From CAMTVQ01 sp947085255 (GTDB lineage Bacteria > Bacteroidota > Bacteroidia > Sphingobacteriales > Sphingobacteriaceae): 64,000 nt of DNA. The stretch is taken from the NCBI GenBank assembly GCA_947085255.1, contig CAMTVQ010000002.1, forward strand, positions 372,001-436,000, read 5' to 3'. Below are positions 1-9,063 of the stretch, in pieces (position 1 is the first letter of the stretch; the number at the start of each line of letters is the position of its first letter). A program made the translations under genes and the position numbers. The notes beneath the pieces are model-generated. The model did no database searches and was not told the DNA's origin. It was given only the letters and a program-made list of their open reading frames with translations.

Positions 1-3000
1 GTTACTTCAACAACTACTGTTTTATCACCAGGAGTGTTCCATTGCACCGTAGGGTCTTTCACTGTCGACTGCTCAGGATCGGCACCTGTTTCGTTTAATA
101 ATTCTTCTTTAAAATCCCATAACCAACTCGCTCCAGTAGGCCCTGTAATGTTTACAGGTGTATTTACACAAGCCGTAAGTGGCATGGTATAGGCTGTTAA
201 AGGACGTGCTTTTACGTCAATTGTTTTGCTAGTGGTATCTGAACGACAACCGTCTTCTGTTACAAAAAGGCGAACTATTTTTATGCTAGCAGTTGACCAA
301 GAAATTTGATGAGGCCCAGCGGCTGCGGCTACGCCTCCAGTAAGTGTTGCCGGACTTGCATTAAGGCCAAAATTCCAATCAAATAGTGTAGATGCCGGTA
401 TAGGAGCTACATTGTAGCTAATTGTAGCAGCCTGATTTTCGCATACAAATGCAGGCATCGTAAAATCAGAAACCGGACGGAAGATGATAATATTCGTATC
501 AACTTCTGTAGACTCGCAACCACTGCTGATTACTTTTAATTTTATATTCATGGTACCTGCTGTACCTGATTTGCGTACAACTAAGGTTGGTGTATTTTGT
601 CCACTCACAATAGTTCCATTGGCTACTGTCCATGCATATGCTATTGGTGTATTATTAGCACACACGGGTGAAGTTGTAGAGCTTGAGCCAAAACCTAAAT
701 CACCTGTAAAATTAAAGGTGATGTTTTCGTTTACGCAGTATCTACTTTTAAGTACTGCTGGAGCAAATTTAGCTACAGGGCGATGGCTGGCTACTTGCGT
801 GCCAATATCGTATTTAACATCTAAACTTAAATCGTATTTAAGCAACTGCCCGTCCATACCTTCTACTATTACATAGTAGCGACCAGCAGATAGCGTGTCA
901 CGCAGTTGGTAACATCCACCTGTGGTGCCTGATGGCACATAACTACCGCGCATAACCACTGCAGCTTTGGCAGTTGTAACACAATTGTCTTTTATTACTT
1001 GTACTCTGATACCTCTATCAACTAGACCACCTAGTACTAAATTATCAAACTTTAGGGTAGCCAATGCCAAATTGCTAGTACAGGGTGCTATATCAAAAGC
1101 ATATAAAGAAGTATTGGTATATCGAATAGTATCAGTAGCAGTAGTATCAGTAGCAGCTATGGTTGCAGGAGCAAAAGTACCTGAACAATTAGCAGAGGCA
1201 TCGCCAATAGCTACACCATTTATTTTATTCGGTTCTTGACCTCCAGCACATATACGCTTGCCCATTTTACCAGCGGTATTAAGGTTGGTAAAGGCAGGTG
1301 AATAGTTAAAGTTGGGCAATGTGAAACATCCTTGATTTGCACTCAATAGATTTGTACTGTTAATTTGTGAGCAGCTATCTACCGAAACTGGATCAGAAAC
1401 ACTGCTCTCGATACATAAAGAAAGGTCTACTACTTCGCCAAAGGCATAATTATTAACAGCATTGCCATTGGTAAACGTAAATGCTCCTACTGGTAATGGC
1501 ACAGTAATATCCTGACCAGGAGTAGCAGAGCGGTACCATACGCGATAATAATACGTACCAGGAGCTAAAGTGCTAATATCAATACGTGGAAAAGTAGCAG
1601 AGCAACGTGACTTATCACGCGTTCCGCCAAAATCATTTCCATTAGCGGCATTAACACCGCCTGAGCAATCCATATAGGTAAGCCCAGTAATAGTCTTGTT
1701 CTTGCAAGTAGAATCAAAAGAGGGTGGACCTGAATAAAGTGCGGCAACGTAATCTCCTTTAATAGCACCATTATACTCATACACATCTATCCAAGCACTT
1801 GGCGTAGCTGCTGTTACGGTAAATTTATACCATACATCTTGACGAACTCTATCTGTAGTAGGATCGCAGGTAGCATTATCGCTAGCGATAGTAGAAGGAG
1901 TTGGCGCACCAGTAACACCAGTACTAGCATATCTATATTGCTTACATACAAATGGATTATTGGTAGGGCTTATGGAATTTAGATCGTTAGTAATATCTAT
2001 AGCATTGGCTATACAATCGTTTATTGGACCTGAATTGGCGGGACCTGCTACACGAATACAGAACGGACCTTGTTCTGCCAAATATTGATCAGCCTGTACA
2101 AAATAGGTGGTATTGGCTGCTAACGCCCGTGTAATCGTTTCTATTGAACCACTTTCGCTACAGCCTAATAATGTAAAACTACCACATTGACCCGACCATA
2201 ACGCAATTTGCATATCTATTCCGTTTACTACTGGTAGACCTGTAACATTACTATCTACTTCCCCAGCTATCACTGAATAATCTCCAGCTACGCCTGTTGT
2301 AAACTTAAACCATACGGTGGCATCTGGAAAAGCACCTGTGTCATCTGGGTCAAAACAACCAGGATTAGGATCCTTAGCATTATTACTAAAAGTAGCACCT
2401 GTATTATTTCCATTGGGAGGATTAGTACAAGGAGCATCTACAATAATGGTTTTGGCACCATCGCATAAGTCGTTAGGAACAACATCTGAATCTTCACCCG
2501 GAACAAAATTTACAGAAATGCAAAATGAGCCTGTTGTTGATGCTACTTTATCTACTTGAATATAATATGTAGATCCAGCAGGTAATTCTACCATAATAAC
2601 TGCATGGTTTTTAAATAAATCAGCAGCAGATTCATCATTACAGGCTATTACATTTTGTGACCCACAAGCATCAAATAATTTCAATTTTGTATCATCAGGA
2701 TACTCATATGTAGTTGGAGAAGAAGGATTATTTGTTGTAATAACATAATTACCCGATTGAACTGTTGTAAACTTATACCAAACAGTATTATTTGCAGGAT
2801 CAGGAACAGGAACAGTACTTGTACTACCTGCAGGAATACCTTGATCCCAACAATCAGGATCAGTTCGCTCCCCAGTCTCCACGGTCGCTCCTGTATTGCA
2901 ACCTATTGTACAAAGTGCATCAGGTACTAATTCTATAGCATTTGCACAATTATCGTTAACAAGGCAATTAGCTGGCGCAGAGCCTCCTGGTGCAGCATTT

Positions 3001-4379
3001 ACAGAAATACAAAATTGTCCATCCGTTGGTGCTCCTCCAACTAAAAATGGATTAGCATTAACTCTTACATAATACGTTGTAGTACCAGCTAAATCAATTT
3101 GCAGTGCAGCAAAAGCGCCTGCACCTTGCAAGCCAAATTGGGCACAACCAACAAAAGTAAAAGCACCACAAGATCCAGAATATACATCAAACTCCGTATT
3201 TGTATTAGACGTTTGGGCGTTTGATGTACTGATTATATAAGAACCTGCTGCTGCTGTAGTAAATTTATACCAAACAGTAGTATTCTTATTTGTAGGACCT
3301 CCAGTAGCCCAACAAGCTGGATTTGCTGGTTCATTCGCTTCTCGTGTTGCTCCAGTATTACAACCTGGTACACAATTTGGACCTAATGGTATATTAGTAG
3401 CATTAATACAGCTGTCGTTTACTAAACAGTTTGATGAAGGCGTTGGTGCTGCATCTGCAAGGGATACTGCTATTGAAAAATCCTCTGTTGGTCCTGTAAC
3501 TACAGATCCACCACCACTAGCCTGAACAAGATAGGTAGTATTTGGGAGCAAGGTGCTCGTTTGTATCACTGCCTGAGCTCCAGAACCTCCTAGTCCAAAT
3601 TCAGCACAAGCTACTTCAGTTCGCGCTCCACAAGTGCCGCTATAAAGAGCTAGTTGCGTATTTGTAGCTATTAAACTGGTAGTTGCAATGGTGTAGGTAC
3701 CAGCGGTAGTTGTAGTAAATTGATACCAAACTGTTTTTGGAGCAACCCCATTAACCCAACAAGCTGGATAAGGTTCGCAAGGTTCAGCGGTAGCCGTTCT
3801 GTTATTAACAGGAGTTGGCGCTGCGTTAATTACTAGCGTTACAGGGTTGGCACAATTATCATTAGCTGGCGTACCAGTAGGCACCGTAGGACTACTGATA
3901 GCTATTGTAAAGGTTCCTACTTGCGCATTTGTTCCGCCTACTCTTAAATAATACGTAGTACCAGCCACGACTCCCATAGCCATTGATGTAGTACCCGCTG
4001 CGGCTGTCGCATAACCACATCCAACAACACTCAGAGAAGAGCAAGATGCACCACAAAAGCCTTGAACAAAGCCTCTTACTGGTGCAAAGCAAACTAACGT
4101 AACTGTGACATTACCACTTGATGTTGGTGTAAATTGATACCAAACTGTCGACGCACTTGCTGTAATGGTTGTTGCACACCCTGCTAGGGTGGGCTCTCCC
4201 GTATTAGTAGCAGCTACATTAGTACCTGACATTGCTGCTGCGCCAGGCGTAACAGCAATAGCTCCAGAACAAGCATCGTTAACTGGTGCTTGTGCATACG
4301 CAACAGAACTTGCTACAAGAAGGGTTGTAGCGGTTAAAAAAGAAATAACAATAGATTTCAGGGTGTAAAATTTCGTCAT
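1..4379 (-). CDS. Large secreted repeat protein with PKD-like domains (C-terminus outside window)
   Basis: An ATG at 4379 opens a frame with no stop for about 1,459 codons, running off the left edge. It begins with a signal peptide ending near ..VAYAQA (about residues 1-30). Six modules follow, each starting with an NDxC-type motif near residues 34, 173, 321, 475, 636 and 787; most contain a Cys-Trp or Cys-Phe and a VWYQFT/VWYKFTT strand. From about residue 1200 the sequence looks like PKD/Ig repeats (WDF, GDKTVVVEV). Such architecture is typical of Bacteroidota cell-surface or released T9SS cargo and adhesin-like proteins. A C-terminal sorting domain is expected but lies outside the window. 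The modules resemble the beta-sandwich of pre-peptidase C-terminal domains, which is inference. The many Cys pairs suggest disulphides outside the cell. Specific ligand or role cannot be told. Confidence 0.85.
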   Translation of the reverse strand, partial: MTKFYTLKSIVISFLTATTLLVASSVAYAQAPVNDACSGAIAVTPGAAAMSGTNVAATNTGEPTLAGCATTITASASTVWYQFTPTSSGNVTVTLVCFAPVRGFVQGFCGASCSSLSVVGCGYATAAAGTTSMAMGVVAGTTYYLRVGGTNAQVGTFTIAISSPTVPTGTPANDNCANPVTLVINAAPTPVNNRTATAEPCEPYPACWVNGVAPKTVWYQFTTTTAGTYTIATTSLIATNTQLALYSGTCGARTEVACAEFGLGGSGAQAVIQTSTLLPNTTYLVQASGGGSVVTGPTEDFSIAVSLADAAPTPSSNCLVNDSCINATNIPLGPNCVPGCNTGATREANEPANPACWATGGPTNKNTTVWYKFTTAAAGSYIISTSNAQTSNTNTEFDVYSGSCGAFTFVGCAQFGLQGAGAFAALQIDLAGTTTYYVRVNANPFLVGGAPTDGQFCISVNAAPGGSAPANCLVNDNCANAIELVPDALCTIGCNTGATVETGERTDPDCWDQGIPAGSTSTVPVPDPANNTVWYKFTTVQSGNYVITTNNPSSPTTYEYPDDTKLKLFDACGSQNVIACNDESAADLFKNHAVIMVELPAGSTYYIQVDKVASTTGSFCISVNFVPGEDSDVVPNDLCDGAKTIIVDAPCTNPPNGNNTGATFSNNAKDPNPGCFDPDDTGAFPDATVWFKFTTGVAGDYSVIAGEVDSNVTGLPVVNGIDMQIALWSGQCGSFTLLGCSESGSIETITRALAANTTYFVQADQYLAEQGPFCIRVAGPANSGPINDCIANAIDITNDLNSISPTNNPFVCKQYRYASTGVTGAPTPSTIASDNATCDPTTDRVRQDVWYKFTVTAATPSAWIDVYEYNGAIKGDYVAALYSGPPSFDSTCKNKTITGLTYMDCSGGVNAANGNDFGGTRDKSRCSATFPRIDISTLAPGTYYYRVWYRSATPGQDITVPLPVGAFTFTNGNAVNNYAFGEVVDLSLCIESSVSDPVSVDSCSQINSTNLLSANQGCFTLPNFNYSPAFTNLNTAGKMGKRICAGGQEPNKINGVAIGDASANCSGTFAPATIAATDTTATDTIRYTNTSLYAFDIAPCTSNLALATLKFDNLVLGGLVDRGIRVQVIKDNCVTTAKAAVVMRGSYVPSGTTGGCYQLRDTLSAGRYYVIVEGMDGQLLKYDLSLDVKYDIGTQVASHRPVAKFAPAVLKSRYCVNENITFNFTGDLGFGSSSTTSPVCANNTPIAYAWTVANGTIVSGQNTPTLVVRKSGTAGTMNIKLKVISSGCESTEVDTNIIIFRPVSDFTMPAFVCENQAATISYNVAPIPASTLFDWNFGLNASPATLTGGVAAAAGPHQISWSTASIKIVRLFVTEDGCRSDTTSKTIDVKARPLTAYTMPLTACVNTPVNITGPTGASWLWDFKEELLNETGADPEQSTVKDPTVQWNTPGDKTVVVEV

Positions 4380-4500
4380 ATCGTATATAGTTTTTGGTAG
4401 AGATGTACAGTACTATCCTAATTTTAAGTGGTAAATATACAGATATGTATCTGAATATTGCAAGAATATTACACAAATACTTCTTTAAAATTGGCTCGCT

Positions 4501-4867
4501 GAGATTCCTCGCTGAGCTCGGAATGACAGAATTGGGTAATTGGGTAATTGGGTAATTGAGATTCTTCGCTGCGCTCAGAATGACAAAGGAGACTCAGAAT
4601 GACAAACGACGGGCGGAATGACAAAACAAGATAGCTCCATTTCATTCTGTTAAAAATACTTACCAAAGTTCTGGCGTCATGCTGAACTTGTTTCAGCATC
4701 TAATACATGCTGTTTAAACTAACCTAAGAGGGCTACTTGCTAATTAGAATAGATGCTGAAACAAGTTCAGCATGACAGGCGTGGCTGGTAATTGAGATTC
4801 TTCGCTGGGCTCAGAATGACAAACGCTTAACGCAGAGCTGGTAACTGGTAACTGGTAACTGGTAACT
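4501..4867. repeat. Intergenic island of dispersed and tandem short repeats
   Basis: The 507-base gap between the giant surface protein and the porin holds no credible gene. It contains at least three copies of a unit reading about GAGATTCTTCGCTG(N)GCTC followed by RGAATGACA (4501-4528, 4558-4585, 4794-4821), plus partial GAATGACA ends near 4595 and 4615. There are tandem runs of AATTGGGT (8-mer, 4530-4560) and GGTAACT (7-mer, four copies, 4840-4867). Translating these repeats gives spurious peptides of the HSERSEES and LKQVQHD kind that I recognise as repeat-derived in many bacterial genomes. Confidence 0.8.
4676..4776. repeat. 26-bp perfect inverted repeat with 49-base spacer
   Basis: Arms 4676-4701 and 4751-4776 are exact reverse complements, beginning GTCATGCTGAACTTG and ending CAGCATCT. 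In RNA they would form a 26-bp stem. The arm sequence is of the dispersed Bacteroidota type whose conceptual translation contains LKQVQHD. It sits inside the repeat island and is not placed like a terminator. Confidence 0.85.
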
Positions 4868-4886
4868 GAAACCAGGCAACCGAAAA

Positions 4887-6818
4887 TTAATCGTAAAACT
4901 TCCAGCTGAGCGAAAACTTGAGGGCTCTTGTGGGCATAGGATATCCTTTTACGGTAAAATACCCATCATAGCCAAACCAACCCTGACTGAGGTGATCCAT
5001 TTTGAGGAGCAAGCGTACGCGTTTGAGGCGGGCTACAGCAAATACATCTATTACGGGATAAGTAGCTGTAGCAGCTATGTCGTTTTGTGTATAAAACGTA
5101 CGCCCTATACCCGAATAAGAAGGAGGCACAAATGTGGTGCTATAGCGCAAATCTAGTCCTAGCTTTACGGTAAGCACTTTAAAAAACACCCCATTATAGT
5201 ACAGCGAATGGTGTAAAAACCACTCGGGCAAATGCAACAAAACTGGCTGATTGGTTTGTTGATAGGTTGCTGAATTATCTAACCCAAAACGCCAAATATT
5301 AAAGTTTTTATACCCGCTAATCTGATTAACTGTTGTTATGCTATTGATGTATGCAGGGCTCAACACCGCAGAATCGGTACTGCGCTGCCAGTACTGATAG
5401 TTTTCTATTTGATACGAATTAGCTGCAATTCCCATTTTGTACCGAATAGCTTGATAGCTTACTTGATATTGTTTGCTTTTTTGCAGTGTAGCAACATACA
5501 GCTGAGGAACATTTCCCGCATTGTAGCGCTTGGCAAAGTAAAAATCGGGAGCATTGGTGCTGTAGGTATATGCCGCACGCAAACGGTGCTGTTTTGGTGA
5601 AAAAACAATACCTGATTCATAGCTATTTTCGTTTTTTTGTAAATCAGCGAGGTTCTTTACTGTATTATTCGTTTCTGCGTATAGCGAAATATTCCTTACG
5701 GGGCGGTACTCTATTTTAGCTGAATAACCTATATTTATCAAGTAAGTGCTCTGTTGGCTAAGGGCTGCAGTGTACTTTACCCCTTGTTGAGAAATACCTA
5801 CCGAGTAGCCAAATCTCTGTGGAGTGGTATCATTTGTATTTACAGAAAGCAAGCGCAAGTTCTGGCTAAAAAAAGACACTGCAAAACTATCTAGTACCTG
5901 AGTGGTATCGGCTCCAAAATCATATAAATTACCGTATTTCCTTCTAACAGGCAGCTTATCGGTATAATTAGATTGATTACTGGACGCTTGCACCGCATAC
6001 AGTATGCGCGTGCGAGGTGTAAATTTTAGAAAGTTCTTTTTACCCACTTTAACCGAATCCTTGCTTCCGAAATCGAAGGTTTGTGTAATATTTACCTCGA
6101 AGAGTTTTAATTTATTTTGCGCCTGTAAAAAATTCACCTCTTCTAATTCCCCCGCATTTTGCCTTCCTGCTTCAAACAGACTATCGTTTTGCACCTCTCC
6201 GTTTTCTTGCCAACGCAACCTGTTTATTATAAAATTGCTATACACATTGTAGCGGGCATTGCGCGATTGAAACCATGTAATGGCATTAAATCCTAAATAA
6301 TTTACACGTTGTTGTTTGTAATACCCAACAGCATCTATACGGTTAAAATTAATTCCGACACTAAACCGCTTAGTTACATTTTGAGCATGCGTTACAGCCA
6401 AAAACTGCTCTTTTAATTGTGCATTTGAGTACGATAGCTCGGTATAAGGAGAAGGTGTGCGGAAGTACCGAATAGTTTGTGCAGTACTAAATAGCGGGAA
6501 CTGATTTTTATATCCTGCGTCGATACCGATAGTGGTTGGCAGAGCAAAAATAAGGTTAAATGCTGGGCTACCTAAATTGCCCGTATAGGCATAGTTTGCA
6601 TTGCTTTTGTAAACCGGATTATAATTTTCGAAATCAACAAGCGAGGTATCTATACCTTGCAATCCTCCATTATAGTTTGCAATATCGCTTCCGGAAAGAA
6701 ATTGAATATCGGCTGCCATTGTTTTTGCAGCTGTTGCAGAGTCTGCTTTTTGTGCAAACGCAACACTGCCACCACACACCAACAATAAGAGTATAAAATT
6801 GCGCGTATTACCCACCAC
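4887..6818 (-). CDS. Putative outer-membrane porin (Porin_10 type)
   Basis: A 643-residue protein with a signal peptide (residues 1-23, ..GGSVAFAQ) and a long run of alternating aromatic/polar strands ending in an outer-membrane style C-terminus (..ALKFSLSWKFYD). The segment from about 90 to 180 (LPTTIGIDAGYKNQF, IRYFRTPSPYTELSYSNA, HAQNVTKRFSVGINFNRI) matches my memory of the Bacteroidota putative porin family Porin_10. It would form a beta-barrel in the outer membrane; the substrate is unknown. The start is GTG at 6818: the upstream in-frame stop leaves only GTG codons at 6818 and 6815. It is the last gene of the gcvP-lpxK-punA row, 29 bases after its upstream neighbour. Confidence 0.75.
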   Translation of the reverse strand: MVGNTRNFILLLLVCGGSVAFAQKADSATAAKTMAADIQFLSGSDIANYNGGLQGIDTSLVDFENYNPVYKSNANYAYTGNLGSPAFNLIFALPTTIGIDAGYKNQFPLFSTAQTIRYFRTPSPYTELSYSNAQLKEQFLAVTHAQNVTKRFSVGINFNRIDAVGYYKQQRVNYLGFNAITWFQSRNARYNVYSNFIINRLRWQENGEVQNDSLFEAGRQNAGELEEVNFLQAQNKLKLFEVNITQTFDFGSKDSVKVGKKNFLKFTPRTRILYAVQASSNQSNYTDKLPVRRKYGNLYDFGADTTQVLDSFAVSFFSQNLRLLSVNTNDTTPQRFGYSVGISQQGVKYTAALSQQSTYLINIGYSAKIEYRPVRNISLYAETNNTVKNLADLQKNENSYESGIVFSPKQHRLRAAYTYSTNAPDFYFAKRYNAGNVPQLYVATLQKSKQYQVSYQAIRYKMGIAANSYQIENYQYWQRSTDSAVLSPAYINSITTVNQISGYKNFNIWRFGLDNSATYQQTNQPVLLHLPEWFLHHSLYYNGVFFKVLTVKLGLDLRYSTTFVPPSYSGIGRTFYTQNDIAATATYPVIDVFAVARLKRVRLLLKMDHLSQGWFGYDGYFTVKGYPMPTRALKFSLSWKFYD

Positions 6819-6847
6819 AAATAAAGCTATTTACCTGAATCATTTAT

Positions 6848-8233
6848 TTATTGCTTTATTACTTTAGCCACAAAACGCTGTGAAGCGGTAGAAATATGTA
6901 CCGCATACATCCCTGGTGACAAACGACTTAATTCCTTTAAACGAAAACTTGCCTGGGGAGTATTGGTCTCTATTATCTCTGATTTAAGTAAACGAGACAT
7001 TGCATCAAATACCTGCACAGTCACTTGTCCAGAAATGGTACGTGGCAAATCTATTGTTACCTCATTACCTACAGGATTGGGATAAATATATGCCAACTCT
7101 TGGGCTTGCTCTGTAGATGTTCCGACTGGAATCACACTGGTCGCATTAAGCACATACAAACCGTATTTTCTATCAATAGCTATAATAGTACGCGAAGGAA
7201 AGTACGGATATACATTCCAACAACCATGATATCGAGCAATGGGATTTGTAGTATCTGGATAGGTATCGTACCAAGCTACCCGCACAGGATTAGCGGGATC
7301 GGCTACATTCCATACCTGTACGCCCTCTTCGTAATAGGATACAAAAAGTAAATCATCGCGCACGAATGTATTATGTGGGGTAAACCCTGTATTAGAGCGA
7401 AAGGTATCTACAAAATTGATGTTATTCAAATCGGCAACATCAAACGTTTTTAGTGGCAAGTCTACAGGAATTTCATCGGCAACAAACAAATATTTGCCCG
7501 ATTTATCCAGCGTTCCGCTATGGCAATAACCACTTGCTGGATACGAAGTAAGACTATTAATTAAGGTAATATTCTTTGGGTCTTTGGCATCGTAAATGTG
7601 TAAACCCTCATAGCCCGAAAAAGCATAAATGGTATCATTATGAGCAAAAGCATCGTGCACATATGGCGCTTCTGCATTATCGTAATAGGCTAAAGGGGTA
7701 GGTTTTGCTGGGTTGGTAGCAATATCAAAAATACCCAATGTAAATGACAGGTCTCCCAATTTGCGTGCACCGTGTACATACAAGCGGCCATTATCTATAA
7801 ACAACGTGTGGGCACGTGCAAATAAGGTATCGCTATCGTACACCTTTTGTACAGATTGAGGAAATTTGCTCATATCAAATATCTGCAAAGAACCATCAGC
7901 TCCATCATTTACAGCATACACGTAATTTTTATAGGTGCGATACTCTCTCCACACTACATCACGTGCTCTGCCTCTTTCTAAGGCCACCAACTCTGGTTTA
8001 GCCGGATTAGCTATATCCAAAAAGTAGGTATAATCTCTGCTTCCGAATATGGCGCATTCGGCACCTTTATCATCAAACCATCCCCAACACGAACTGTATT
8101 TTGCTTCTGGGTCGGCTACGGTAAAGTTCTTATCATCAAATAGCGATAAAAAGGAAATATTTTGCGCTTGCTGAGCGTAAGCAAAACAACTTGACAAAGA
8201 AAAAAGTATTACAGCAGCTACTTTACGCATCAT
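6848..8233 (-). CDS. Choice-of-anchor B family protein with T9SS type A sorting domain
   Basis: A 461-residue secreted protein. Residues 1-20 are a signal peptide. The body holds LVIVD-like repeats: DYTYFLDIANPAKPELVA, LGIFDIATNPAKPTPLA, LHIYDAKDPKNITLIN, VQVWNVADPANPVRVA. This fits the choice-of-anchor B family, thought to be a beta-propeller. The last ~80 residues form a T9SS type A domain (YIYPNPVGNEVTIDL, FDAMSRLLKS, LSPGMYAVHI, FVAKVIKQ), so export by the type IX system and cell-surface attachment or release is expected. The start has two adjacent ATGs (8233, 8230). It lies 14 bases after punA and 29 before the porin, suggesting co-transcription. Function of the family is not established. 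Confidence 0.85.
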   Translation of the reverse strand: MMRKVAAVILFSLSSCFAYAQQAQNISFLSLFDDKNFTVADPEAKYSSCWGWFDDKGAECAIFGSRDYTYFLDIANPAKPELVALERGRARDVVWREYRTYKNYVYAVNDGADGSLQIFDMSKFPQSVQKVYDSDTLFARAHTLFIDNGRLYVHGARKLGDLSFTLGIFDIATNPAKPTPLAYYDNAEAPYVHDAFAHNDTIYAFSGYEGLHIYDAKDPKNITLINSLTSYPASGYCHSGTLDKSGKYLFVADEIPVDLPLKTFDVADLNNINFVDTFRSNTGFTPHNTFVRDDLLFVSYYEEGVQVWNVADPANPVRVAWYDTYPDTTNPIARYHGCWNVYPYFPSRTIIAIDRKYGLYVLNATSVIPVGTSTEQAQELAYIYPNPVGNEVTIDLPRTISGQVTVQVFDAMSRLLKSEIIETNTPQASFRLKELSRLSPGMYAVHISTASQRFVAKVIKQ

Positions 8234-8247
8234 AATAATGTAAAAAA

Positions 8248-9063
8248 CTATGCTAAAGATACAATTAATTCCTTAAGCATATGCGTCATATTTGGTTCTG
8301 CTTTTTGGGCAACCGCTATAATATCGGCAATAGATATTGGCTCTAATGTGGGATGAAAACACTCATCGGTAATTACCGATACGGCAAATACTGGCAACCC
8401 CATGTGGTTGGCAACAATTACTTCGGGCACTGTACTCATACCTACCACATCGGCCCCTATCATTCGCAAATACCGATACTCAGCTGCAGTTTCGAGATTA
8501 GGACCCTGCACGCTCACATACACCCCCACATGCGCACGAATAGCGTGCTTCTTAGCTATTTCTAACCCTTTTGCAATCATACTTCTATCGTATGCTTGGC
8601 TCATATCAGGAAAACGTGGACCTAATGCATCATAATTTATTCCGCGTAGTGGATTATCGGGTAATAAATTGATATGGTCGTTTATTATCATCAAGTCACC
8701 CTTACAAAAATCGGGATTGATCGAACCACAGGCATTCGAAACAAACAAGTGTTCAATACCCAACAGCTTCATTACCCGTACAGGAAATGTAATTTGCTGC
8801 ATACTGTAGCCCTCATAGTAATGAAAACGCCCTTGCATAGCTACTACCCGCTTACCAGCAATGTATCCAAAAATTAATTTACCAGAGTGAAACTCTACCG
8901 TAGATATTGGAAAGTCAGGAATATTGGCATACATTAATTCGCTTACAACCTCTATTTCGCTTACCAAGCCACCTAAACCCGTACCTAAAATAATGCCGTA
9001 CTGTGGATTAAAATCAACTTTCTTTTGAATGAAGGCTGCTGTTCTTTGTATGTTGTTTAACAT
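8248..9063 (-). CDS. punA: Purine-nucleoside phosphorylase
   Basis: A 271-residue enzyme of the trimeric PNP class: phosphorolysis of purine (deoxy)nucleosides to base plus (deoxy)ribose-1-phosphate, in purine salvage, cytosolic. Visible landmarks are GIILGTGLGGL (23-33, phosphate loop), FHSGKL, the RFHYYEGY segment, VSNACGSINPDF and VVGMSTVPEV. Length is normal. The ATG at 9063 agrees with the usual N-terminus (MLxxI..TAAFIQ). This start lies 50 bases inside the end of lpxK, so the two genes overlap in different frames. Confidence 0.93.
   Translation of the reverse strand: MLNNIQRTAAFIQKKVDFNPQYGIILGTGLGGLVSEIEVVSELMYANIPDFPISTVEFHSGKLIFGYIAGKRVVAMQGRFHYYEGYSMQQITFPVRVMKLLGIEHLFVSNACGSINPDFCKGDLMIINDHINLLPDNPLRGINYDALGPRFPDMSQAYDRSMIAKGLEIAKKHAIRAHVGVYVSVQGPNLETAAEYRYLRMIGADVVGMSTVPEVIVANHMGLPVFAVSVITDECFHPTLEPISIADIIAVAQKAEPNMTHMLKELIVSLA

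Noticed and set aside
4469..4699. 76-codon minus-strand frame with LKQVQHD and HSERSEES peptides
   Set aside because: It is a translation of the dispersed repeats; no family, no signal, low-complexity origin.
4530..4867. CRISPR array
   Set aside because: The tandem units are 7-8 bases without spacers, and no cas genes are in the window.
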